From NCBI RefSeq assembly GCF_003781945.1, contig NZ_RJJW01000002.1, forward strand, positions 251,476 through 315,475: DNA of 64,000 nucleotides, read 5' to 3'. Shown here in pieces: positions 34,856 to 42,809 of the stretch. A program made the translations under genes and the position numbers. This DNA comes from Halorubrum sp. CSM-61. GTDB lineage: Archaea > Halobacteriota > Halobacteria > Halobacteriales > Haloferacaceae. Below the pieces are notes generated by a model. The model did not search any database. It was not told the origin of the DNA and worked only from the letters and a program-made list of their open reading frames with translations. Within the stretch, counting starts at the first letter, position 1. Each line of letters begins with the position of its first letter.

Positions 34856-37099
34856 TCAGCGCCCGACGAGCTCCGAGGGCGGCGAGAGGTTCCGCCGGCC
34901 GCCGAACGTGACGAGGAACAAGACGCCGATACCGACGCCGTACGCCGCCATGAGCGGGAGCGTCGCGAGGATCATCGTGATCACGTCGGCGGGAGTGAAC
35001 ACCGCCGCGAACAGCATGATCCCGACGGTGACCTCGCGCCAGCGGTTCCGGAAGACCCGGTAGGGAACTCCGGCGTTGTTCAACAGGAGCATCGCGATCG
35101 GGATGTCCGCGAGGAAGCCGATCCCGATCGTGGTGTAGATGACGAGCCAGAAGAAGTCGCCCACCTGGTAGGTGATTATCATATCGGCGAGCCGCGCGTC
35201 GGTGACGAGCCAGCCGATGAGGCTGGGCGCGATGTACGCGTAGCCGAGGGCGAAGCCGCCGATCAGACCGGCGAACAGCGCGCCCGCCCAGAGGTACACC
35301 TGGTAGATGTGCCCGGCGACGAAGCCGCGCTCGCGGAGAGCGGGCCACGCGTAGTAGAGCACGACCGGGAACACGGCGACGATCCCGAGCAGCACGGAGA
35401 ACTTCACCATGAAGATCAGCGCCTCGACCGGGTGGAGGGTGATGATGTTGATCCCGCCCTCGATCTCGGCGGGGACGCGGGACTCCAGATCGTTGCGAAC
35501 CGTCCCGAGCCCGCCGAGGTACAGCCACGTGAACGCGGCCGCCATCACGCCGCCGAAGACGGCGACGAGCCGGAACGACCGCGAGCGCAGCGAGTCGAAG
35601 ATGAACTTGAGGTCAGTGTAGTAGCCGCCGATGTCGTCTTCGGCCTCCTCCTCGTCGCCGTCGGTGAGCTCGGAGAGGAACGTGGAACTCGCGCGGGAGG
35701 TGCGGTCCTGAACGGTTCCCACGAGGCCGTCGTCGCCCGCGCCGCCGGTACCGCCCGCCCCACCGCCTCCGGTCCCCGCCGCGTCGGCGCCCGAGGTGCC
35801 GTCGGCGTCTCCATCTCCGTCTCCGCCTTCGTGTACCGCGTCGAACCGGTCGAGGATCGCCTGCGCCTTCTCCGGGTCGTCGTCGTCGATCGCGGCCTGC
35901 GCGAGCGCCAGCGACTCCTCCTCGTCCATCTCCGCGAACGCGTCGTCCGGGGCGGCGCGCACGCCGGCCGCGTCGAGTTCGCTCACGTCGATGGCCGCGG
36001 GGTCGCCGTACTGGTAGCCCGCGCTCGTCGTGTCGAGGTCGGCGTAGACGGCCCACAGCGTCGCGACGGCGACGAACGCGAACGCCCACACGGCGGCGTA
36101 GATCCCGGCCGTCGTCGCGGGGTCGGCTCCGAGGCCGGCGCCGGGCTCGAGGAAGCGCCAGTCGCTGCCGGCGAGCCGGAGGAGGTCGTTGAGGCCCGTC
36201 CGGCCGCCGTACTCGTAGAAGGCGTAGACGAGCCCGCCGCCGAGGACGGCCGCGCCGCCGACGACGTTCCAGTGGTTCCGCGCGGCGCCGAACACGTCGA
36301 TCCGGTCGGAGCTCCGCTTGGCCGTGACGACGAGCTTCGCGAGGTAGAGGCTGAAGCCGTACAGGGCGATGAGCGGGAACGCCCACATCAGCTGGGTGAA
36401 CGGGTCCGGCGGGGAGAACATCGCGCCGAAGACGAAGATGGCGACGACCGCGTAGCGCCACTTGTCGCGGAACGTCTCGTACTGGACGATCCCCGAGTAG
36501 GAGAGGCCGGTGATGAGAAGCGGCATCTGGCCGGCGAGCCCGAAGGACAGCGAGAGGAAGACGATGAACTCCGTCCACATCACGATCCCGTAGGTCGGCT
36601 GGAGCCCGGCCTCCAGCCCGAAGCCGGCGAGGAACGAGAACATGATCGGGAAGAAGGCGTAGACGCCGTAGGCGACCCCCACGGTGAAGAGCCCGGCTCC
36701 GAGGAGGAAGATCGCGGCGAGCTTCCAGCGCGGGACCGGCGACTGCGGCCACGCCCCGCGGGCGCGGAGCTCGTCGCGGGCCACGTAGATGAAGGGCGGA
36801 ATCGCGAAGATCACGCCGACGATCAGCCCGATCTTCGCCTGCAGGAGGATCACCTCGAACGGGGTCGTCGCGATCACGTCCGTCTCGGCGGCGACCGCGG
36901 GCGACATGTTCGCCTCGGTGACCGCTCTGAGAGCGTCCCAGACGTACACGCGGAGTGCCCAGAACGTCGCGAGGAACCCCAACAGGAAGACGACGAACAC
37001 CTTCTGAAGGTCTTTCTGCACCGACCGGAGGAAGGCCTTCGCCGACTCGCGTCCCTCCGCGAGCGACTGCTGGGTATCCTCGTCGAGGGCACTCGCCAT
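34856..37099 (-). CDS. tatCt: Twin-arginine translocase TatC, fused double form
   Basis: A 747-aa membrane protein made of two TatC-like halves (about residues 20-270 and 490-735). A membrane and acidic linker section lies between them (residues about 290-480), including a long Asp/Gly/Ala stretch. Each half has six hydrophobic segments (LLGFLATFWALRVYVWDALR and LVAVFGGVMAAAFTWLYLGG start them). The second half keeps PFEV/HPVEALIFMVKFS and FRNRWREVTVGIMLFAAVF. This fused form is the known halophile-specific TatCt. It recognises folded Tat substrates at the membrane. The ATG at 37097-37099 is used. It is divergent from tatCo. Confidence 0.93.
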   Translation of the reverse strand: MASALDEDTQQSLAEGRESAKAFLRSVQKDLQKVFVVFLLGFLATFWALRVYVWDALRAVTEANMSPAVAAETDVIATTPFEVILLQAKIGLIVGVIFAIPPFIYVARDELRARGAWPQSPVPRWKLAAIFLLGAGLFTVGVAYGVYAFFPIMFSFLAGFGLEAGLQPTYGIVMWTEFIVFLSLSFGLAGQMPLLITGLSYSGIVQYETFRDKWRYAVVAIFVFGAMFSPPDPFTQLMWAFPLIALYGFSLYLAKLVVTAKRSSDRIDVFGAARNHWNVVGGAAVLGGGLVYAFYEYGGRTGLNDLLRLAGSDWRFLEPGAGLGADPATTAGIYAAVWAFAFVAVATLWAVYADLDTTSAGYQYGDPAAIDVSELDAAGVRAAPDDAFAEMDEEESLALAQAAIDDDDPEKAQAILDRFDAVHEGGDGDGDADGTSGADAAGTGGGGAGGTGGAGDDGLVGTVQDRTSRASSTFLSELTDGDEEEAEDDIGGYYTDLKFIFDSLRSRSFRLVAVFGGVMAAAFTWLYLGGLGTVRNDLESRVPAEIEGGINIITLHPVEALIFMVKFSVLLGIVAVFPVVLYYAWPALRERGFVAGHIYQVYLWAGALFAGLIGGFALGYAYIAPSLIGWLVTDARLADMIITYQVGDFFWLVIYTTIGIGFLADIPIAMLLLNNAGVPYRVFRNRWREVTVGIMLFAAVFTPADVITMILATLPLMAAYGVGIGVLFLVTFGGRRNLSPPSELVGR

Positions 37100-37220
37100 A
37101 CGGGACCGGAAGTCCGTCGCCGTTATCAACCTTTTCGACCGCGCTCGCGTCCGCGCGTCGGGCCGACGCTCGCCGCCATCCGAAAAGGCCTATAGTCACC
37201 CGGTTGCCTAGAAGAAGTGA

Positions 37221-38444
37221 ATGGACGACTCGGACCGGTCGCGTGACGAGCCCTCGGCCCCCGACGACGACTCGGTCGACGACGACGGGAGGGTCGACAG
37301 CGCCGACGCCGACGAAGCGGCCGAAACGGGCGACGAACCCGTTGAGAACGGTCGATCGGCCGACGACGGAGCGGGCGACGAGTCGGAGTCCGTCGAGTCG
37401 GAGGTCTCTCCCGAGGTCACGCCGGAGATCGGCGCGAACGGGGACGACGCGGGCGACCCGAGCAACGCGGCCGACGAGGACGACGAAGGCGGCACCTTCG
37501 ACGCGCACGAGCCCGGGAGCGCGAAACACCTCGACGACAGCGAGAAGCCGGACCTCACCGGCGGTTCGGCCGACGACGACTCCGGCGACGAAGACGGCGA
37601 AGGCGGCGACTCCACCCGCCCTGACCTCCCCGAGGACGCTCCCGACGCCCCGACCGTCGAGGACGGCGGGGTCGCGGGCGGGGGGACGGCCGTCGAAAGC
37701 GACGAGGAGTTCTCGGGGTTAGAGGCGCCGGAGACGGACGAGGAGATGCCGCTCGCGGCCCACATCGAGGAGATGATGCGGCGGCTCGCCGTCGTCTTCG
37801 CCATCGGCGGGCTGGCGACGCTGGTCGTCGTCACCGAGTCGACGGAGCTCATCAACTACTTCTGGAGCTACCACATCCCCGCGCCGATGGAGAACCGGCC
37901 GCGGCTGTACGGCCCCCTCGAACTCCCGCTCACGCGGCTGAAAGTCGCCGGACTCGCGGGCGTCGTGGTCGGGCTCCCGGCGTTCGTCTACCAGACCTAC
38001 CGGTTCATGAAGCCGGGGCTGTACGAGAACGAGCGGCGCTACTACCTCGCGGCGGTCCCGACGAGCCTCGTGCTCGGCGGGGTGGGGATCGCGTTCGCGC
38101 ACTTCCTCGTGTTGCCCGCGATCTTCTCGTATTTCACCACCTACACCTCCGACGCCGCGACGATCGCCTTCGGGCTCGCGGAGACGTTCAACCTGATCGT
38201 CATCATGCTGGCGTTCATGGCGATCGTCTTCCAGATCCCGCTTTTCATCATGCTCGCGATCATGATGAACCTCGTCACCCGGCAGTGGCTGGAGGCGAAG
38301 CGGCTGATCTTCTGGGGGTCGTTCCTCGGGATCGCCTTTTTGTTCAGCCCCGACCCGACCGGGATGGCGCCGATCATCGTGACGCTGACGATGATCGTGT
38401 TGTACGAGGGGACGCTGGCGGTGCTGCGCTGGACCGGGAACTAG
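37221..38444 (+). CDS. tatCo: Twin-arginine translocase subunit TatC
   Basis: A 407-aa protein. About 170 N-terminal residues are almost entirely acidic, Ser- and Gly-rich and probably disordered. A standard six-helix TatC core follows, starting at EEMPLAAHIEEMMRRLAVVF. Family features are the HIEEMMRRL motif, PAFVYQTYRFMKPGLYENER, FAHFLVLPAIFSYF and FLFSPDPTGMAPIIV. This is the single-length halophile TatC, encoded next to and divergent from the double TatCt. A CCTATAGTC box sits about 27 bp upstream of the ATG. Several Tat-signal lipoproteins are encoded in this window. Confidence 0.94.
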   Translation: MDDSDRSRDEPSAPDDDSVDDDGRVDSADADEAAETGDEPVENGRSADDGAGDESESVESEVSPEVTPEIGANGDDAGDPSNAADEDDEGGTFDAHEPGSAKHLDDSEKPDLTGGSADDDSGDEDGEGGDSTRPDLPEDAPDAPTVEDGGVAGGGTAVESDEEFSGLEAPETDEEMPLAAHIEEMMRRLAVVFAIGGLATLVVVTESTELINYFWSYHIPAPMENRPRLYGPLELPLTRLKVAGLAGVVVGLPAFVYQTYRFMKPGLYENERRYYLAAVPTSLVLGGVGIAFAHFLVLPAIFSYFTTYTSDAATIAFGLAETFNLIVIMLAFMAIVFQIPLFIMLAIMMNLVTRQWLEAKRLIFWGSFLGIAFLFSPDPTGMAPIIVTLTMIVLYEGTLAVLRWTGN

Positions 38445-38455
38445 ATCTGGGATTG

Positions 38456-38463
38456 GGTTTTTG
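38456..38463. repeat. 8-bp target duplication, left copy
   Basis: GGTTTTTG, identical to 39062-39069, immediately flanks the left terminal repeat of the 598-bp cassette. Confidence 0.85.
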
Positions 38464-39061
38464 GGCTCTGTTGGAATCCTTAGAAAGTAACACATTCTGA
38501 CCGAGGTGTGGTCAGTACAGGGGCCCCAGGAATCGCTCAATAAAGAACGATAGCAGACCGATCTGTACGAGTTATCCGGGCAGTCAGTCAGCGCCTTCTG
38601 ACTCCTCGGTAGTCGTCTGTCTAACTGGGAATATCTCCGTGTCGGGTTCGTCAAACGGACTGTCAGGTCCGGTGAGCCATGCGGAGAGGTAGACGACACA
38701 GGCGGCGACGACAGCCGGCAGCAGTTGGACCGTGAAGACGCCGTAGACAACCGTGACAGCGATCGTAGCGCGAGTGAGTGTGTGGCGTTCTGCGCCGCCG
38801 TAATACACCAGCACGGCGACGACGAGCGCTGAAAGCAGGAACCCTGCTCCGATTAGAGCTCGGGCCATGACTATCCAATACGCAAGTCCACAGACGCCAA
38901 TCAGCACCAGCGCCGCGACGATATAATTACGCTTCAGGGAGGGCATGGTGATCCCGTTTCATCCGAACATATTAAATTACAGTTATTAGTCACGAAGCAG
39001 TTCTCATCGACCGGCTGTTTCAGACAATAATATGTCTGAAGAATAGGAGTTCAACAGAGCC
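38464..39061. mobile_element. 598-bp transposase-free insertion cassette with passenger gene
   Basis: Terminal inverted repeats are GGCTCTGTTGGAATCCTT on the left and, inward from the right, GGCTCTGTTGAACTCCTA (15 of 18 identical). They are flanked by the perfect 8-bp duplication GGTTTTTG. Subterminal hairpins occur at both ends (CTGACC ... GGTCAG left, TCAGACA ... TGTCTGA right). The base composition is less GC-rich than its neighbourhood. The only reading frame is a small membrane protein; no transposase is present. The structure fits a mobile insertion cassette moved in trans, most likely by an IS1595-family transposase (8-bp duplications); the family is inferred. Confidence 0.88.
38584..38946 (-). 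CDS. Passenger membrane protein of the 598-bp cassette
   Basis: A 120-aa protein with about four hydrophobic segments (YIVAALVLIGVCGLAYWIVM, ALIGAGFLLSALVVAVLVYY, ATIAVTVVYGVFTVQLL, AVVAACVVYLSAWLTG) and a polar C-terminus. It is wholly inside the mobile cassette, and its codons are less GC-rich than those of surrounding genes. A TTTAATA box about 27 bp before the ATG suggests a leaderless transcript from a promoter carried by the cassette. No family recognised; it is not a transposase. Confidence 0.7.
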   Translation of the reverse strand: MPSLKRNYIVAALVLIGVCGLAYWIVMARALIGAGFLLSALVVAVLVYYGGAERHTLTRATIAVTVVYGVFTVQLLPAVVAACVVYLSAWLTGPDSPFDEPDTEIFPVRQTTTEESEGAD

Positions 39062-39069
39062 GGTTTTTG
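39062..39069. repeat. 8-bp target duplication, right copy
   Basis: GGTTTTTG, identical to 38456-38463, immediately flanks the right terminal repeat of the 598-bp cassette. Confidence 0.85.
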
Positions 39070-39081
39070 TGATCCGTTTGT

Positions 39082-39443
39082 TGTCGCGGAGGCCATCGCC
39101 AAAGATCCAGCCGCTCGCTTATAAGCCGTTGACTGCGGATCGACAGTGAACACCTCCAAAGCCCCAGCCGCGAGGAGGGCGCATGCTCGCTGCGCTCCTC
39201 ACTCGGTCGCTCACGTTGTTCGCTCCCTCGTTGCGGTGCTTACATCGCCTGCGCCCTCCTCGCGGCTGCCCCTTTGAGTCCCGCCCCGCACAGCGACCGC
39301 AGCCTCACGCCTCCCCAGCCTCGTCGCTCGCTCGGGGCTCCCTCCGGTCGCCCACGTCACTCGCGACTCCCTCGCGCGTGCTCCTTGCGGCCGCCTTCGG
39401 CGGCCACTCGGAGGCACGCGCCACCGCACATCTTCTTATAAAT
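39082..39443 (-). repeat. Dispersed structured element, copy 6 (candidate ncRNA), minus strand
   Basis: Read on the minus strand, the copy starts with ATTTATAAG (39443-39435), then GCGGTGGCGCG. A 5' hairpin has GGCCGCC / GGCGGCC arms. A second stem domain lies between GTCGC and GCGAC (39366-39323). The GGGACTCAAAGGGGCAG block follows, then a 19-bp perfect stem between 39268-39250 and 39183-39165 enclosing about 66 nt. It ends with CTGGGGCTTTGGAGG and GTTCACTGTCGATCCGC. A tail unit with TTATAA is 43 bp downstream (39124), and a diverged CTGGAT is 57 bp downstream. It sits between the 598-bp cassette and argF; no protein gene is supported between 38947 and 39475. Confidence 0.8.
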
Positions 39444-39475
39444 AGCTCTCGGTCAAGCCAACTCTCGCTCAGCTC

Positions 39476-40375
39476 TCACTCCCCGCCGAGCAGCTCGACG
39501 AGCAGCGCGTTCTGCGCGTGCATCCGGTTTTCGGCCTGGTCCCAGACGAGCGCGCGGTCGGACTCCAACACGTCGTTCGTGATCTCCTCGCCGCGGTGCG
39601 CGGGTAGGCAGTGCATCACCTTCGCGTCGGTGCCGGCGAGCAGGGCGTCGTTCACCTGAAACCCCTCGAAGGCGGCGAGCTTCTCCTCGCGCTCGTCCTC
39701 CTGTCCCATCGAGATCCACACGTCGGTGTAGACCACGTCGGCGCCGTCGATCGCGGCCTCGGGGTCCGTAGTGGGCTCCACGTCGGCGCCGAACTCCGCG
39801 GCGCGGTCGAAGACGGCGGGGTTCATCCCGTACGCTGCGGGGGTGGCGACCTCGACGTCGATCCCGGCCATCGTCGCGCCGACGACGAACGACTGCCCGA
39901 CGTTGTTGCCGTCGCCGACCCACGCGACCGTGGCGTCCTCGCCGACCGTCTCGCGGATGGTGAGGAGGTCGGCGAGCGTCTGGCACGGGTGCGCCTCGTC
40001 CGTGAGCCCGTTGATCACGGGGCAGTCGGCGTGTGCGGCGAGGGTCTCGACGTCCTCGTGGTCGAACAGCCTGGCCATCACGCCGTCGACGTACCGGCCG
40101 AGCACGCGCGCGGTGTCGCGCAGCGGCTCGCCGTGACCCAACTGGATGTCGTCGGGGCCGAGGAACATCGCGTGGCCGCCCAGCCGGGTCATTCCCGTCT
40201 CGAAGGAGACGCGGGTCCGAGTCGAGGGCTTCTCGAAGATCATCCCGAGCGTCGCGTCGCCGAGTCGGGGGTCGGTCTCGCCCGCCTTCATCGCGGCGGC
40301 GCGGTCGAGCAGGGCGTCCAGTTCGGCCGGCGTCACGTCGTCGATGTCGAGGAAGTCGTCGGTGGCGAGTGGCAT
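39476..40375 (-). CDS. argF: Ornithine carbamoyltransferase
   Basis: A 299-aa enzyme that converts ornithine and carbamoyl phosphate to citrulline. STRTRVSFE (about residue 53) binds carbamoyl phosphate. HPCQTLADLLTI, GDGNNVGQSFVVGATMAG and HCLPAHRGEEITNDV are the family motifs, with catalytic Cys in HCLP. It lies 107 bp downstream of argE, after a terminator-like hairpin, so it probably has its own promoter. It is the last gene of the arginine cluster. Confidence 0.96.
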   Translation of the reverse strand: MPLATDDFLDIDDVTPAELDALLDRAAAMKAGETDPRLGDATLGMIFEKPSTRTRVSFETGMTRLGGHAMFLGPDDIQLGHGEPLRDTARVLGRYVDGVMARLFDHEDVETLAAHADCPVINGLTDEAHPCQTLADLLTIRETVGEDATVAWVGDGNNVGQSFVVGATMAGIDVEVATPAAYGMNPAVFDRAAEFGADVEPTTDPEAAIDGADVVYTDVWISMGQEDEREEKLAAFEGFQVNDALLAGTDAKVMHCLPAHRGEEITNDVLESDRALVWDQAENRMHAQNALLVELLGGE

Positions 40376-40445
40376 GGGTAAGTCGTCTGTGTGGATGATC
40401 GGATCGGTGGTCGTGTCGGAGTTCTCGGTGAGGCGTTACGCCGGT

Positions 40446-40483
40446 TCAAAAAGAGGCGGCGTCACGGTCGGTGCCGTGACGCC
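40446..40483 (-). terminator. Hairpin plus T-run after argE
   Basis: GGCGTCACGG (40458-40467) and CCGTGACGCC (40474-40483) form a 10-bp stem with a 6-nt loop. It is followed on the minus strand by CTCTTTTTG. It starts at the argE stop codon and separates argE from argF. Confidence 0.7.
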
Positions 40484-41682
40484 TACGGTCGGTCCCGGCA
40501 GACGTCGCTCAACACCGCCGTCGCGCGGTCCAACTCCGAGAGGGGGAGCCGCTCGTCGGGCGCGTGGTCGAGGTCCGAGTTCCCGGGGCCGTAGGTGACC
40601 ATCGGGCAGTCCCACGCGGCCGCGAACAGGTTCATGTCGCTCGTCCCGGTCTTGCGCAGCAGGCGGACGTCGCCGCCGGCGCCGCGGATCGCGACGCGGA
40701 ACGCCCGCGCCAGCTCCGTGCGGGGGCTCTCCATCACCGGCGGGATCGGCTCCTTCCAGTGGACCGAGCCGGTCGACAGCTCCGTCTCGGCCAGCTCGTG
40801 AATCTCGTCGACCGTCCGGTTCGGCGGGACGCGGAGCTGCACGTCCATCGTCGCCTCGACCGCCAGTCCGTCGTCGGTGAGCCCGCCGTCGACCGAGACG
40901 GGCTTGGTCGTCACCTGCTCGAAGACCGGCGTGTCCTCGTCTGCGGGATCGAAGGTCTCCTCGACGCCGTGCCACCAGTCGATCGCGTGCTGGATCGCGT
41001 TCGGCTCCGGCCGCGAGGTGTGGCCGGACTCGCTCGTGTTCACGTACGTCCCCGCGAGGAAGCCGCGGTAGCCGAGGGTGACGCCGTCCCAGCCGGAGGG
41101 CTCGCCGTTCACCACGGCCTCGGGCGCGTCGCGGTCCTCGACGATGTGGCGGGCGCCCCGCGAGTTCGTCTCCTCGCCGGCGACGCCGACGAACGAGACG
41201 CCCGTCTGGACCGCCGCGACCGCCATCGCGACGAGCGGGCCGGTGGCGTCCACGGTCCCGCGGCCCCAGAGCACGGGTTCGCCCGGCTCGCCGACCTCGT
41301 CGTCCTCGGCCGCCGGCTTCACCTCGACCGGGATGTCGCCCGGGACGGTGTCGACGTGCGAGGTCAGCAGGACGGCGTCGCTGGCGGGCGCGCGGACGTT
41401 GCCGACCTCGTCGATCCACGCCTCCCGGCCGTTGGCCTCGAAGAAGTCGACGAGGCGCTTCGCGGCCTGCTCCTCCTCGCCCGAGGGCGAGGGGATCGAC
41501 ACCATGTCGTACAGCAGCTTCCGAGCCGGCGTGTCGCAGGCCTCGGGGTAGCCGCCGCCGGCGACCACGTCGGTGCCGGCCGCGGACGACTCGTCGGAGA
41601 CCGGCTCGGTCGCCGCGTCGGTCGTATCCGTGTCGTCCGCGTCGTCGGCGTCGTCCGCCTCGCGCTCCGTCCCGGTCGACAT
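40483..41682 (-). CDS. argE: LysW-type ornithine/lysine hydrolase (ArgE/LysK)
   Basis: A 399-aa M20-type metallopeptidase that releases ornithine (and/or lysine) from the LysW carrier protein. After about 40 acidic residues the core begins (TPARKLLYDMVSIPSPSGEE). Metal-binding features are LLTSHVDTVPGD, GRGTVDATGPLVAM and GVAGEETNSRGARH (catalytic Glu pair), and a C-terminal KTGTSDMNLFA. Its ATG overlaps the argD stop (ATGA). With lysW, argX, argB, argC and argD it completes the carrier-bound pathway; the context next to argF, argG and argH favours ornithine/arginine. Confidence 0.92.
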   Translation of the reverse strand: MSTGTEREADDADDADDTDTTDAATEPVSDESSAAGTDVVAGGGYPEACDTPARKLLYDMVSIPSPSGEEEQAAKRLVDFFEANGREAWIDEVGNVRAPASDAVLLTSHVDTVPGDIPVEVKPAAEDDEVGEPGEPVLWGRGTVDATGPLVAMAVAAVQTGVSFVGVAGEETNSRGARHIVEDRDAPEAVVNGEPSGWDGVTLGYRGFLAGTYVNTSESGHTSRPEPNAIQHAIDWWHGVEETFDPADEDTPVFEQVTTKPVSVDGGLTDDGLAVEATMDVQLRVPPNRTVDEIHELAETELSTGSVHWKEPIPPVMESPRTELARAFRVAIRGAGGDVRLLRKTGTSDMNLFAAAWDCPMVTYGPGNSDLDHAPDERLPLSELDRATAVLSDVCRDRP

Positions 41683-42809
41683 CACCCGATCACCTCCGCG
41701 AGCGCGTCGACGACCGCGTCGGCGTGCTCGCGCTCGATCGTCAGCGGCGGGAGCAGGCGCAACACGGTGCGGCCCGCCGGCAGCGCGAGCACCTGATGCT
41801 CGATTGCCAGGTCGCGCAGCAGGCGGTTCGACCCGCGCTTCACCTCGATGCCGATCATCAGGCCGTCACCGCGCACGTCGCGGACGTCGTCGCCGAGGCG
41901 CTCCTCGATCTGCTCGCGGATGTACGACCCCATCTCGGCGGCGTGCGCGGGGAGGTCCTCGCGCTCGATCACGTCGAGGGTGGCTCCGGCGGCCGCGGAG
42001 ACGACGGGTCCGCCGGAGAACGTCGAGCCGTGGTTGCCGGCGTCCTCGGCGACCCAGTCGCGGCACAGCGTCGCGCCGATCGGGAGCCCGCTGGCGAGCC
42101 CCTTCGCGGTCGTGAGCACGTCGGGCACCACGCCGTGTCTCTCGGCGGCCCACAGCGACCCGGTGCGGCCGAGCCCGGTCTGGATCTCGTCTAAGACCAT
42201 CGCGGCCCCCGCCTCGTCAGTCGCCTCGCGGACCGCCTCGAGGTACTCGGTGGCGGCGGGGTTGATCCCGCCCTCGCCCTGCAGGGGCTCTAATATCACC
42301 GCGGCGGTCTCGTCGTCGACCGCCTCGCGCATCGCGTCGGCGTCGCCGTACTCGACGAACTCCACGCCGCCGGCGAGCGGCTCGAACCCCTGCTTGTACT
42401 TCTCCTTCCAGGTGGTCGCGAGCGCGCCCATCGTCCGGCCGTGGAACCCCTGCGTCGTCGCGACGATCTTCTCGCGGCCGGTCGCGTGGCGCGCGAACTT
42501 CAGGGCGGCCTCGTTGGCCTCGGTGCCGGAGTTACAGAGCCAGACGTTGTTCACGTCGCCCGGTCCGGCCTCGGACAGTTGCTCGTACAGCGCCGTCCGC
42601 GCCGCGTGCGGGTACGACGCCTGCACGTACATGAGCTCCTCCAGCTGGCTCGTCGCGGCGTCGACGACCTCGGGGTGGCAGTGACCCACCGGCGTGCACG
42701 CGTAGCTCGCGCCGAAGTCGAGGTACTCGGTCCCGTTCGGGTCGGTGAGCGTCACACCGTTCCCTGAGGCGATCTCGATCGGCTTCTCGGAGAAGACGAA
42801 GCCGCTCAT
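41682..42809 (-). CDS. argD: LysW-aminoadipate/acetylornithine-type aminotransferase
   Basis: A 375-aa class III PLP aminotransferase that aminates the carrier-bound semialdehyde. The PLP lysine is in LTTAKGLASGLPIGATLC, with LDEIQTGLGRTG (cofactor Asp) and NSGTEANEAALKFAR (phosphate binding). It overlaps argB upstream by 4 bp and argE downstream by a few bases, so translation is coupled along the operon. Whether it serves arginine only or also lysine cannot be settled from sequence. Confidence 0.95.
   Translation of the reverse strand: MSGFVFSEKPIEIASGNGVTLTDPNGTEYLDFGASYACTPVGHCHPEVVDAATSQLEELMYVQASYPHAARTALYEQLSEAGPGDVNNVWLCNSGTEANEAALKFARHATGREKIVATTQGFHGRTMGALATTWKEKYKQGFEPLAGGVEFVEYGDADAMREAVDDETAAVILEPLQGEGGINPAATEYLEAVREATDEAGAAMVLDEIQTGLGRTGSLWAAERHGVVPDVLTTAKGLASGLPIGATLCRDWVAEDAGNHGSTFSGGPVVSAAAGATLDVIEREDLPAHAAEMGSYIREQIEERLGDDVRDVRGDGLMIGIEVKRGSNRLLRDLAIEHQVLALPAGRTVLRLLPPLTIEREHADAVVDALAEVIG

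Noticed and set aside
39183-39659. Open frames across the dispersed elements (here, also in 9143-9523 and 25942-26718) whose translations share GCPFESRPA-like stretches
   Set aside because: The shared peptides come from the conserved GACTCAAAGGGGC nucleotide block, read antisense. Frames differ in length, run across hairpins and tails, and have no consistent start or codon bias, so these are spurious.
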